A stretch of DNA of 64,000 nt from Thiothrix subterranea (lineage in GTDB: Bacteria; Pseudomonadota; Gammaproteobacteria; Thiotrichales; Thiotrichaceae), in NCBI RefSeq assembly GCF_030930995.1, contig NZ_CP133217.1:2532001-2596000 (forward strand), read 5' to 3'. Shown here in pieces: positions 35,620 to 44,536 of the stretch (positions are counted from its first letter, which is position 1; the number at the start of each line of letters is the position of its first letter). Position numbers and translations under genes: made by a program. The notes under the pieces were generated by a model. It saw only the letters and a list, made by a program, of their open reading frames with translations. It was not told where the DNA came from and did no database searches.

Positions 35620-35832
35620 GGACATCTCAAGATGCGAGCGCTTGAGCCTCAAAGTCCACAGGGCTGGTTCTGAAAGCAGTCTACGATGTTGCGGGTACAC
35701 GTTCCGTTAATTTCAGGGCTTCCGCTTTGTATTCCACACTATAGCGTGTGTAGGCTTTTTTGCTGATTTTTGTCGCTTTCATCTGCCACCTCAATCAATA
35801 AGTGGTTAGTTTACTCATTTCTTGAGGTGTCC
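35620..35832. mobile_element. Internally deleted IS3-type element or MITE (213 bp)
   Basis: GGACATCTCAAGA (35620-35632) and TCTTGAGGTGTCC (35820-35832) are 13-bp inverted repeats with one mismatch. Between them lies the first part of an IS3-type transposase OrfA on the minus strand, with a ribosome site and start but an early stop. This is what an internal deletion of an IS3-family element would leave. I see no clear target duplication. It fills the 435-base gap between zapE and the next gene (35589-36023); the remaining 190 bases hold nothing else I can name. Confidence 0.65.
35681..35782 (-). pseudogene. Truncated IS3-family transposase OrfA
   Basis: 33 codons from ATG 35782 to TAG 35681 encode KKAYTRYSVEYKAEALKLTERVP, which matches the start of IS3/IS911 OrfA proteins (typically Y..EFK.EAL.L...). 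The helix-turn-helix that should follow is gone. AGGTGG lies before the start codon. It is a remnant and cannot transpose on its own. Confidence 0.7.
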
Positions 35833-36023
35833 GGGGTTGCTCGGTCGAATCAATTGACTGGTTGACAGCATGTGACTGAAAAATGAGTATTGCTGAATAC
35901 AATCATAGAATGATGTAATATCAACCATTAGGATGGCTATTTCGCTAACCATGAACACGTCATCGAAACCCTGCACTCGTAGGCAAAACTGCACCTATAA
36001 CTTGAACTCACGACGATTAAACA

Positions 36024-39000
36024 ATGAAAAAACAGTGGAATGTTGTCCCATTGCTTATAGTGCTAACGCTATTGCCATTCCAATCTGTGTGGGCGAAACA
36101 AACGTCGCGTCTCGGCACGAACCTCGGCGGCATCGCCGACTGGTCAACCCAACGCCCGTTCACCAACCTGTTCAAACAGTCACGCCCTTGGCTGACCCAA
36201 TGCGACAACAGCCGCGATTCTGATTGCAACGGACGCTGGGAAACCAATGAAAACGCCAAACTGGATCTGGATGCCGATGGCTGGGTGAAATCCCTGCCCG
36301 CTCACGCCGAACCCGGTTATTCCATTGCCGGAACGGTATTGGACGTACCTAAAAGCTTCCCGTCAGGGCGTTATTTGTTGCTGTATGAGGGTGAAGGCAC
36401 GTTGCAATATAAACTAGGCGCACAAAAGCTTAGTGCCGAATCCACCGCCGGGCGTGATGTGCTGGACATCGACATCAACCGTGGTCTGATCCATATTCAG
36501 ATCACCGCCACCGACCCCAACAAGAGCGGCAATTACTTGCGTAATTTGCGCTTGATTCGCGAAACCGATGAGGCAAGCTACCAAAGCAACACGTTCAACC
36601 CTGAATTCTTGGCTCGTATTCAACCGTTTCAGGCATTGCGCTTCATGGATTGGCAGAACACCAATGGCAACGAACAGGAACAGTGGGCAGACCGGCGACC
36701 CGCCACTGCTGCCACCTATGCCACTTACGGCAAAGTCATTGGCGCACCTGTCGAAGTGATGGTGCAACTGGCGAACGCAACCCGAAAACCTGCGTGGTTC
36801 AACATGCCACACAAGGCCGATGATGATTACCTGCGTCAGTTTGCCGCCTTGGTACGCGATACCCTCGATCCCACCTTGCCGATCTACGTGGAATATTCCA
36901 ACGAAGTCTGGAATACCCAATTCAGCCAGCACGCATGGATACGCGAGCAAGCCAACACCCTCTGGCCGGGCGGTACGGATAGCGACTACACCAAAGTCAT
37001 CAATTGGTACGGCAAGCGCAGCGCAGAAATGTGCGACATCTGGAAAACGGCCTTTGGCGCACAATCCAGCCGTGTGACCTGCGTGCTGGGTGCACAGGCC
37101 GCCAATACTTGGACAGCCTCCGCCGCACTCGATTGTTCGCTATGGGAACATAAACCGTGCAGCGCCCACGGCATTGATGCCATTACCATTGCCCCTTACT
37201 TTGGCTATTACATTGGTTTGCCAGGCAACCAAGCGCAAGTCACTGCTTGGACACATGAAGCCGATGGCGGGCTGGACAAGTTGTTTGCCGAACTGAAAAG
37301 CGGCGGTGTTCTCAGTAATGGCTCTGCTGGCGGGGCTTTGGCAGAAGCCATGCGCTGGATAGACAATTATCACACACTGACCAACAACCGTGGTTTGCAA
37401 CTGCTTGCGTATGAAGGTGGGCAACATCTGGTCGGTGTTGGCAATGTCATCAATGACAGCGCCATCACCAACCTGTTGATCAAGGCCAACCGCGACCCAC
37501 GCATGGGGGCACTGTACCTCAACTACCTTAAAGGGTGGGAAGCACGGGGTGGCGGTCTGATGATGAATTTCAGCGACATCGGCATTCCCAGTAAGTGGGG
37601 CAGTTGGGGGGCGTTGGAACACGTCCTGCAAACCAGTTCCCCCAAATACGATGCGCTGCTGGATTACCTCAATGGAACGGATTACGAGGCGGTGGTGACA
37701 CTGGGAGCATCCGTAACGCAGATGTCGGAAAAAGGTGGCAGTATCACGCTCACTGCCTATCTGGATAAGGCGTTACCCACGCCAATCGTTCTCAACCTAC
37801 AGTTTGCCGGTACGGCAACGAGCGGTGGAGATTACCAAGCCGCCACACCAACTCTCACCATTCCGGCTGGGGCAACCAGTGCAAGCATACGTTTGGATAG
37901 TATCGACGATAATTTGATCGAAGCCAGCGAAAGCATTGCGGTCACGATCGGTACTATTAATGGCAATGCCCGTGCGGTTGCCGCTACCCTGCAATTCACA
38001 ATGACACAGGAGGACAGCGACAACGATACCATGCCGGATGACTGGGAACGGCATTATGGTCTCAACCCAGCGGATGCCAGCGATGCCACTGCTGATAAGG
38101 ATGGCGACGGTATCAGCAACAAAGACGAGTATCTGGCAAACACCAATCCCAGCACACGGGATGGTGCAGCGCCAGTGATGGGAATCAACCTCAGTGGTCT
38201 GGCAGACTGGAGTTCCCAGATGCCATTCCTTGACCTATTCAAAATGTCGCGTACTTGGATAACCCAATGCGCCTATTGGGTAGCCACCCCTGACCCCGGC
38301 TGTACCGGACAATGGGACACGGGCGAACAGGCACAGCTTGACCTTGATGCCAATGGCTGGGTGAAATCTTTGCCCAAACCCGAAGATACGCCCATTTTCA
38401 CCCGCGCTTCTACTTACTGGGCCATGTACCCAGAATTCAAGGGCGGGCGTTATGTGGTGCTGTACGAGGGTGAAGGCACACTGAGTTACAGCTTTTCTGC
38501 TCACAAGTTGGCGGCAGAATCCACAGCGGGGCGTGATGTCATTAATATCGTGCCGGATACCAACAATGGCACGGCAATCCTCATGACCTTGACCGCGACC
38601 GACCCCAACCGTACCGGCAATTACTTGCGCAATATCCGTATTATCCCGGAAGCGTATGAAACGACTTATGCGCAGCATGTTTTCAACCCGGATTTCCTTG
38701 AACGTACTCGCCCCTTTCAGGTATTGCGCTTTATGGATTGGATGTCGACCAATGCCAACACTCAAGAACGTTGGAGTGAGCGCCCATTACCGACGGATGC
38801 GCGTTACGCTCACTACGGCAAACAAACCGGTATTCCACTGGAAATCATGCTGCAATTGGCAAATACACTCGATAAAACACCGTGGTTTACCCTGCCACAC
38901 CAAGCTGACGATGATTATATGCGCCAATTTGCCACACAGGTGCGTGACGACTTGCCGCCGCACCAGAAGGTGTATGTGGAATATTCTAACGAAGTCTGGA

Positions 39001-40901
39001 ATACCATTTTCGCACAAAGCACTTACGCCCTTCAGCAAGGTCGTGCCTTATGGCCTGACACGGTGGCGGACGATCATACCGTGCGTATGAACTGGTACGG
39101 CAAACGCACCGCCGAAATGTGCCACATCTGGAAAGAGGTATTCGGCAGCGATGCCAACCGGGTGGTGTGTGTATTAGGGGGACAAGCGGCGTGGACATAT
39201 CCGGCAGAACAAGCACTCAATTGCCCCTTGTGGCAGCAAGGCCCGTGCCGCAACTACGGTATTGATGCACTGGCGATAGCCCCTTATTTTGGCGGCTATC
39301 TGGGCGACCGCACGGCGAAATCCCAAGTGGAAGGTTGGCTCGCCGACGCTGATGGTGGCCTAAGCAAGCTGTTTACGGAATTGCAGCACGGCGGCATTCT
39401 CAGCAATAGTCCTGCGGGCGGAGCGCTTCAGGAAGCTTCAGGTTGGATCAGCAATAACCAGCAACTGGCGCAGCAACACGGTTTGCAATTGGTGTCTTAC
39501 GAAGGTGGGCAACACATTGCCGACATTTGGGGAACACTGAGTACGGGCGTGATTAATCTGTTTACCAGCGCTAACCGCGACCCGCGCATGGGAGAGCTAT
39601 ATACCCAGTACCTGAATACTTGGAAACAACTGGGTGGTAATTTATTCATGCACTTTACTGATATTGGCACGCCGGGGCGTTACGGGGCGTGGGGGGCGTT
39701 GGAGCATGTGGAGCAAACGTCTTCCGCTAAATATAATGCCTTGCTTAGCTACCTGAATGACAATGGTGGTAACAACAATACTGACCGTGATGGCGATGGC
39801 GTGCCCAACGATCAGGACACCTTCCCAGATGACCCCAATGAATGGCTGGATAGTGACAGGGATAGCATTGGTAACAATGCCGATAGCGATGATGACAATG
39901 ACGGAATGCCTGATAGTTGGGAAATTCTGTATGGTTTGAATCCGCTGGATGCGAGCGATAGCAGTGCAGACAAGGACGGTGACGGGATTAGCAATCTGGC
40001 AGAATACCAGCAAGGTTCTGACCCAACGGTAGCTGACGGCAATGCATTTATCGACCAAACGGGGGTAAACCCAACCACCTTGATAACATCCAACACCATC
40101 CGCGTGAGTGGTCTTTCAGCTTCGACCAGTCTGAGTGTGACTAATGGTGAATACCGTCTCAATGGCGGCACTTACACCAAAGCTAAAGGCACGGTCAAAA
40201 ACGGCGATACGCTTCAGGTACGTCACACCTCTTCGAGTAAGTCGGCTACGCTGGTGACAACCACACTCAAACTGGGCACTAAGACGCTAACCTTTAAAAC
40301 GACTACCTTGGTGATTGATTCAACCCCGGATACGCTAAATTTTACCGCTCTGACTGACGTTGCCTTAGCCACTGCGGTAGAGTCGGCTACGCTTACGCTG
40401 ACAGGCATTAATGTTCCGGTAGCTATCAGTGTGACGGGCGGAGAGTATCGTATCAATGGCGGGGCTTACACCAAAGCCAAAGGTACGGTCAAAGCCGGTG
40501 ATACCCTGCAAATGCGCCACACTACCTCTACAAAATCCAAGGCTACAGTCAAAACGACCCTGACAGTTGGAACGGCAAAACCTGTGTTCAGCACCACCAC
40601 GATTGTGATTGATACGACACCCGATGCCTTCAGTTTTACAGCCAAGACCGCCGTAGCGTTGAACACGGTGGTGGAGTCTGACTCTGTGACCATTGCTGGT
40701 ATTAACGTGCCAACTGCCGTGAGTATTAGTGGCGGGGAATACAGCATTAATGGCGGTGCTTATACCAAAGCTAAGGGTAAGGTTACAGCCGGTAGTTCCC
40801 TAAAAGTTCGTCATACGAGTTCTACAAAACCGAAAAAGAGGGTAACGACAACACTGACAATTGGGGGTACTAAGGCGCAATTCAATAGCACTACTCAGTG
40901 A
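36024..40901 (+). CDS. Large secreted protein with two glycosidase-like domains and C-terminal repeats
   Basis: 1625 residues. A Sec signal peptide (KKQWNVVPLLIVLTLLPFQSVWA) is followed by domain 1 (about 27-555), which looks like a clan GH-A glycoside hydrolase: E294 in YVEYSNEVWN as acid/base and E464 in LLAYEGGQHL as nucleophile. A Calx-beta-like domain (about 560-655) and an Asp-rich calcium linker (SDNDTMPDDWERHYGLNPADASD) come next. Domain 2 (about 712-1250) is a second copy, with E990 and E1160 at the same 170-residue spacing. More Asp-rich repeats lead to three roughly 90-residue repeats like those in the next protein. The substrate is unknown; such proteins are often named cellulose-binding. 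It follows an IS remnant. Confidence 0.8.
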   Translation: MKKQWNVVPLLIVLTLLPFQSVWAKQTSRLGTNLGGIADWSTQRPFTNLFKQSRPWLTQCDNSRDSDCNGRWETNENAKLDLDADGWVKSLPAHAEPGYSIAGTVLDVPKSFPSGRYLLLYEGEGTLQYKLGAQKLSAESTAGRDVLDIDINRGLIHIQITATDPNKSGNYLRNLRLIRETDEASYQSNTFNPEFLARIQPFQALRFMDWQNTNGNEQEQWADRRPATAATYATYGKVIGAPVEVMVQLANATRKPAWFNMPHKADDDYLRQFAALVRDTLDPTLPIYVEYSNEVWNTQFSQHAWIREQANTLWPGGTDSDYTKVINWYGKRSAEMCDIWKTAFGAQSSRVTCVLGAQAANTWTASAALDCSLWEHKPCSAHGIDAITIAPYFGYYIGLPGNQAQVTAWTHEADGGLDKLFAELKSGGVLSNGSAGGALAEAMRWIDNYHTLTNNRGLQLLAYEGGQHLVGVGNVINDSAITNLLIKANRDPRMGALYLNYLKGWEARGGGLMMNFSDIGIPSKWGSWGALEHVLQTSSPKYDALLDYLNGTDYEAVVTLGASVTQMSEKGGSITLTAYLDKALPTPIVLNLQFAGTATSGGDYQAATPTLTIPAGATSASIRLDSIDDNLIEASESIAVTIGTINGNARAVAATLQFTMTQEDSDNDTMPDDWERHYGLNPADASDATADKDGDGISNKDEYLANTNPSTRDGAAPVMGINLSGLADWSSQMPFLDLFKMSRTWITQCAYWVATPDPGCTGQWDTGEQAQLDLDANGWVKSLPKPEDTPIFTRASTYWAMYPEFKGGRYVVLYEGEGTLSYSFSAHKLAAESTAGRDVINIVPDTNNGTAILMTLTATDPNRTGNYLRNIRIIPEAYETTYAQHVFNPDFLERTRPFQVLRFMDWMSTNANTQERWSERPLPTDARYAHYGKQTGIPLEIMLQLANTLDKTPWFTLPHQADDDYMRQFATQVRDDLPPHQKVYVEYSNEVWNTIFAQSTYALQQGRALWPDTVADDHTVRMNWYGKRTAEMCHIWKEVFGSDANRVVCVLGGQAAWTYPAEQALNCPLWQQGPCRNYGIDALAIAPYFGGYLGDRTAKSQVEGWLADADGGLSKLFTELQHGGILSNSPAGGALQEASGWISNNQQLAQQHGLQLVSYEGGQHIADIWGTLSTGVINLFTSANRDPRMGELYTQYLNTWKQLGGNLFMHFTDIGTPGRYGAWGALEHVEQTSSAKYNALLSYLNDNGGNNNTDRDGDGVPNDQDTFPDDPNEWLDSDRDSIGNNADSDDDNDGMPDSWEILYGLNPLDASDSSADKDGDGISNLAEYQQGSDPTVADGNAFIDQTGVNPTTLITSNTIRVSGLSASTSLSVTNGEYRLNGGTYTKAKGTVKNGDTLQVRHTSSSKSATLVTTTLKLGTKTLTFKTTTLVIDSTPDTLNFTALTDVALATAVESATLTLTGINVPVAISVTGGEYRINGGAYTKAKGTVKAGDTLQMRHTTSTKSKATVKTTLTVGTAKPVFSTTTIVIDTTPDAFSFTAKTAVALNTVVESDSVTIAGINVPTAVSISGGEYSINGGAYTKAKGKVTAGSSLKVRHTSSTKPKKRVTTTLTIGGTKAQFNSTTQ
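40623..40776. repeat. Repeat block nearly identical to 44153-44306
   Basis: This 154-base segment of the large secreted-protein gene differs from 44153-44306 at about six positions by eye. It encodes most of one C-terminal repeat (FSFTAKTAVALNTVVESDSV through YSINGGAYTKAKG) in both genes. Confidence 0.9.
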
Positions 40902-41054
40902 TATGGCAGGGATACAAATTTAATAGAATTTTTTAATTAAGTTGTTCCAATAATTTGAGCTTATCTATAATATGGCCTAATGCTTACTTAATGTACTGCG
41001 AGTGATGCAAGGTTGCTCGTGGCGTGTGTCGATCTGCGAACAGAGGGCTTGGAT

Positions 41055-41864
41055 ATGCAGGTATTTTCTCGTATGAGGCGTTTCGCTATGACTGGCGTTA
41101 CTGCGTCGCTGTTATTGACAGCATGTCAAGAGGGAGAGCTTGTCTCCCATCAAGGGACAGCACTTTATCAAGATATGGCAAAGCGATTAGCGGTTCAGGT
41201 AACGCAGCCACTATTGGGTCAACCGCCGGTTCTTTCTGATACGGTGATATATGAGGCAGAGGGTGAGCCGCAGTACGCTTGGCGTGTGCCATCTTCAAAT
41301 ACGGGCGGGTGGAGTGTTAATACCACCAATCGGCAATTAGCACGGGCATTTTATAACAGTGTCTATTCAGCATCATTGAATACACCGATTGGGTGGACAG
41401 GTAATCATGCAGGCTGTGTTGCCGGAACCACCAGCAGTGATTTCAAAAATTCTGTATTGGCTCGCATCAATTATTTCCGGGCGATGGCTGGCGTGCCAGC
41501 GAATATCACGTTAGACAGCACCTATAGTGCTAAAGCACAGCAAGCTGCCTTGATGATGAGTGCTAATAATACCTTGAGTCATGAGCCTCCTTCCTCTTGG
41601 AATTGTTATACCGCAGATGGTCGAGCCGCAGCGGAAAGTTCTAATATTTCCTTAGGACACAACGGCTGGGATGCGGTTGGCGGACAGATGCGTGATAACG
41701 GTTCAAACAATACCGCAGTAGGGCATCGTCGTTGGTTGCTATTGCCACAAACCCAACGCATGGGTGCGGGCGATGTTCCGGCATCAGGTTCATTTAGTCC
41801 AGCTAACGCTGTCTGGGTGTTTGATGGCAATACCTTTGCGGCTCGCCCAAGCACACACACGTGA
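41055..41864 (+). CDS. CAP-domain lipoprotein, N-terminal part (frameshifted)
   Basis: 269 residues ending early. A lipoprotein signal is clear: MQVFSRMRRFAMTGVTASLLLTACQ, with lipobox LTAC. The CAP/SCP domain follows (INYFRAMAGVPANITLDSTYSAKAQQAALMMSANNTLSHEP, then NTAVGHRRWLLLPQTQRMGAGD). The protein stops at ARPSTHT just after VWVFDGNTF, where related proteins continue with DDFVAWP. That continuation is found in the next frame, so this gene and 41764-44430 are probably one gene split by a frameshift in the CA tract at 41852-41860. The ATG at 41055 has GAGGG upstream. Confidence 0.83.
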   Translation: MQVFSRMRRFAMTGVTASLLLTACQEGELVSHQGTALYQDMAKRLAVQVTQPLLGQPPVLSDTVIYEAEGEPQYAWRVPSSNTGGWSVNTTNRQLARAFYNSVYSASLNTPIGWTGNHAGCVAGTTSSDFKNSVLARINYFRAMAGVPANITLDSTYSAKAQQAALMMSANNTLSHEPPSSWNCYTADGRAAAESSNISLGHNGWDAVGGQMRDNGSNNTAVGHRRWLLLPQTQRMGAGDVPASGSFSPANAVWVFDGNTFAARPSTHT

Positions 41865-44430
41865 TGATTTTGTTGCTTGGCCAACGAAAGGGTTTAACCC
41901 GTATCAGGTTGTACCGGTACGTTGGTCATTCTCTTATCCGGGGGCGAATTTCACGAATGCCACTGTGACGATGACGCAAGGTGGTGTCTCTGTGCCATTA
42001 GCGCGTGATCCGCTGGCTAGTAACATGGGTGAACCTACAATCGTGTGGCGTCCTAATAATCTTACTGCCGATCAAAACTGGCCTAAGCCTAGTAGTGATG
42101 CCACTTATCAAGTGAGCATTAGCAATGTTGTAGTGGGTGGGCAAAGCCGCAGTTTTAACTACCCTGTGACGATTATTGATCCGCAAACGGTGGGGTCAGC
42201 AGAACAGCAGGCAGAAATTAGTGGTAGCACATCACCCGCGTCGGGAACACCAGCAACGTATAGTTTCAATGCCGTGTCGATTGCGCAACAGTATGAAGCC
42301 TATGTCGCTGAGATTGCAGCAGCCAGTGGCGCTTACAATGCAGAAAGCAATAGCCTCAGTGTAACCGATGGTACGGATAGCTCTTACACGCTGGTCTATT
42401 CAGGTTCCGGTAGCAATGGTACAAATGTTTATCGCTTAGCTCATCCGACAGTTAACGCATTGTCGGAGACGGTTGAGTTTGTTGATACTTATATTCCTGC
42501 ATCTAATAGCGTTTTAACGTTTGACTCTAAATTAGGTTACGCAACGTCTGCACAGACCGCAGCATTACAAGTTAGTGTAGATGGTGGTGCAAGTTGGCAA
42601 AATATTTATAGTAAAGTGGGTGTTAATGGTATTACTGAGAGTTCTTTTTCTGCAAAAACGGTTTCGTTAAGTGCTTATGCTAATAAGTTGATTAAGCTAA
42701 GAGCTGAATATCGTTTTGCAGGGTCTGGTTCTCTATATACAGGTACAGGAACAAATGTGAGTTTCTTGCTGGATAATGTACAAGTAACCAATGCCAAGAA
42801 GGTGGTGACGAATTCCACTCAAAATACGGGTAGCAATACCAGCTTTGCCTTTACACCTGTCAATGGCAAGCAGTACGCATTGGCGGCACGGGCTATTCCT
42901 TGGGCTGGTTATCCCGGTTTGGAATGGGGACCATTATTTTACGCGGAAGCGGCTGATAGCAATGTTGATACTACACCGGATGCTTTCAGCTTTACGGCAC
43001 AAACTAACGTAGCACGCTCCAGCGAAATGACCTCCAACAGTATTACGGTGAGTGGTATCAACACCGCAGCCGCGATTAGTGTGACCAATGGTAGTTACAG
43101 CATTAATGGTGGGGCGTTTACTACGAGTCCGGGGCTGGTCAGCAATGGACAAACAGTACGGGTTCGTCATACGTCTTCTGCGAATTACGCCACCAAAGTG
43201 GATACAAGCCTGACAATCGGTGGTGTTAGCAGTACGTTCAGCAGTACGACAGTGGCTGAATCCATTGATACTACCCCTGATGCGTTTAGCTTTACGGCGC
43301 AAACTAACGTGGCACGTTCCAGTGCAATGACTTCCAACAGCGTGACGGTGGGTGGGATTAATGCTCCAGCCGCCATCAGTGTTTCCGGTGGTAGTTACAG
43401 CATTAATGGTCTTGCATTCACCAGCGCAGCAGGAACGGTGAGTAACGGTCAAACGGTACGCGTGCAGCATACTTCTTCTGCGAATTACGCCACCAAAGTG
43501 GATACAAGCCTAACGATCGGTGGTGTTAGCAGTACGTTCAGCAGTACGACAGTGGCTGAATCCATTCCTATGATTTTCAGTGAGCAGACCAATGTGTTAC
43601 CTAGCACGTTGATGACTTCCAATAGTATTACTGTTAATGGTCTGACAGCACTTGTGGCACTGAGTATTACGGGTGGTGAATACAGTAAGAACAATGCTGC
43701 TTTCACCAAAGCTAAAGGTACGGTACAAAATGGTGATTCTTTGGTAGTACGTCATACGTCATCCAGCAGATCTCAAATGGCGGTTATAACAGCGGTTAAA
43801 TTGGGAACGCAAACGCTGACATTCAAAAGTACCACGATGGTGATTGATACCGTGCCAGATGCCTTCAGTTTTACGGGAAGCACTGAGGTGATGCCATCGA
43901 CTCCTGTTGAGTCTAACCTCATTACGCTTGCTGGTATGAACACGCCAACGGCTATTAGCGTAACGGGTGGTGAATATAGTCTCAATAATGGGGCATATAC
44001 CAAAGCCAAAGGTACAGCTAAAGCTGGGGATACTCTGCGGGTTAGGCATGTCTCTTCCTCTAGGTCACAAGGGAGAGTGACCACGACGATGACGGTGGGT
44101 GGCGTTAGAGGTATGTTTGTTAGTACCGTTATGACATTGGATACCGTGCCCGATGCTTTCAGTTTTACAGCCAAGACCGCCGTAGCGTTGAACACGGTGG
44201 TGGAGTCTGACTCTGTGACCATTGCTGGTATTAACGTACCCACTGCCGTGAGTATTAGTGGCGGGGAATACAGCATTAATGGTGGTGCTTATACCAAAGC
44301 CAAAGGAACGCTCAAAGCGAGTGATATTTTGCGAGTACGGCATGTGAGTTCCAGAAGTGCCAAGAAATCAGTAACCACGACTGTTACTGTCGGTACGGTT
44401 AGAGCATTATTCAAAAGCACTACTCAGTAA
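41764..44430 (+). CDS. C-terminal part of the CAP-domain protein, with five tandem repeats (shifted frame)
   Basis: This frame is open from 41764; the meaningful sequence starts near 41855 with HTRDDFVAWPTKGFNPYQVVPVRWSFSYPG, the natural continuation of the CAP protein. A beta-rich region follows (about residues 150-400 of this frame; SVLTFDSKLGYATSAQTAALQVSVDGGASW), then five roughly 90-residue repeats of the type DTTPDAFSFTAQTNVARSS... SYSINGGAF ... VRHTSSANYATKVDTSLTIGG. The protein ends KSTTQ, as the previous large protein ends NSTTQ. The first ATG has no ribosome site, so this part would be expressed only with the upstream CAP part. Confidence 0.78.
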   Translation: MRAMFRHQVHLVQLTLSGCLMAIPLRLAQAHTRDDFVAWPTKGFNPYQVVPVRWSFSYPGANFTNATVTMTQGGVSVPLARDPLASNMGEPTIVWRPNNLTADQNWPKPSSDATYQVSISNVVVGGQSRSFNYPVTIIDPQTVGSAEQQAEISGSTSPASGTPATYSFNAVSIAQQYEAYVAEIAAASGAYNAESNSLSVTDGTDSSYTLVYSGSGSNGTNVYRLAHPTVNALSETVEFVDTYIPASNSVLTFDSKLGYATSAQTAALQVSVDGGASWQNIYSKVGVNGITESSFSAKTVSLSAYANKLIKLRAEYRFAGSGSLYTGTGTNVSFLLDNVQVTNAKKVVTNSTQNTGSNTSFAFTPVNGKQYALAARAIPWAGYPGLEWGPLFYAEAADSNVDTTPDAFSFTAQTNVARSSEMTSNSITVSGINTAAAISVTNGSYSINGGAFTTSPGLVSNGQTVRVRHTSSANYATKVDTSLTIGGVSSTFSSTTVAESIDTTPDAFSFTAQTNVARSSAMTSNSVTVGGINAPAAISVSGGSYSINGLAFTSAAGTVSNGQTVRVQHTSSANYATKVDTSLTIGGVSSTFSSTTVAESIPMIFSEQTNVLPSTLMTSNSITVNGLTALVALSITGGEYSKNNAAFTKAKGTVQNGDSLVVRHTSSSRSQMAVITAVKLGTQTLTFKSTTMVIDTVPDAFSFTGSTEVMPSTPVESNLITLAGMNTPTAISVTGGEYSLNNGAYTKAKGTAKAGDTLRVRHVSSSRSQGRVTTTMTVGGVRGMFVSTVMTLDTVPDAFSFTAKTAVALNTVVESDSVTIAGINVPTAVSISGGEYSINGGAYTKAKGTLKASDILRVRHVSSRSAKKSVTTTVTVGTVRALFKSTTQ
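41852..41860 (+). repeat. CA dinucleotide tract at the frameshift
   Basis: CACACACAC lies just before the stop of the CAP-domain reading frame. Adding one CA unit would join the two frames as PSTHTRDDFVAW. The tract is short, so both slippage in the cell and a sequencing error are possible. Confidence 0.85.
42961..43565. repeat. Two 300-bp tandem repeats within the CAP-repeat gene
   Basis: Two adjacent units of about 300 bases encode repeats starting DTTPDAFSFTAQTNVARSS. The 3' parts (about 43174-43264 and 43474-43564) are almost identical in DNA. Later repeats in the same gene are more diverged. Confidence 0.88.
44153..44306. repeat. Repeat block nearly identical to 40623-40776
   Basis: This is the second copy of the 154-base block shared with the upstream large secreted-protein gene. 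It encodes the last repeat of the CAP-repeat protein. Confidence 0.9.
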
Positions 44431-44447
44431 TCTTACCGATGAACACG

Positions 44448-44473
44448 GATGCCTGCCTAGCTTGGTGGGCATC
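44448..44473 (+). terminator. Possible terminator hairpin after the CAP-repeat gene
   Basis: GATGCC-TG-CC-TAGCTT-GG-TG-GGCATC can form a stem of about 8 paired bases with a mismatch. No T run follows, so the call is weak. Confidence 0.4.
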
Positions 44474-44536
44474 CCTCCCACGCTCTGCTATCCTACACCT
44501 ACCCACCACCATACTTAACATGACAACGAGGTAGGC

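Noticed and set aside
44448-44473. The hairpin after the CAP-repeat gene as an attachment or recombination site
   Set aside because: It is short, occurs once, and has no partner sequence or integrase gene nearby.
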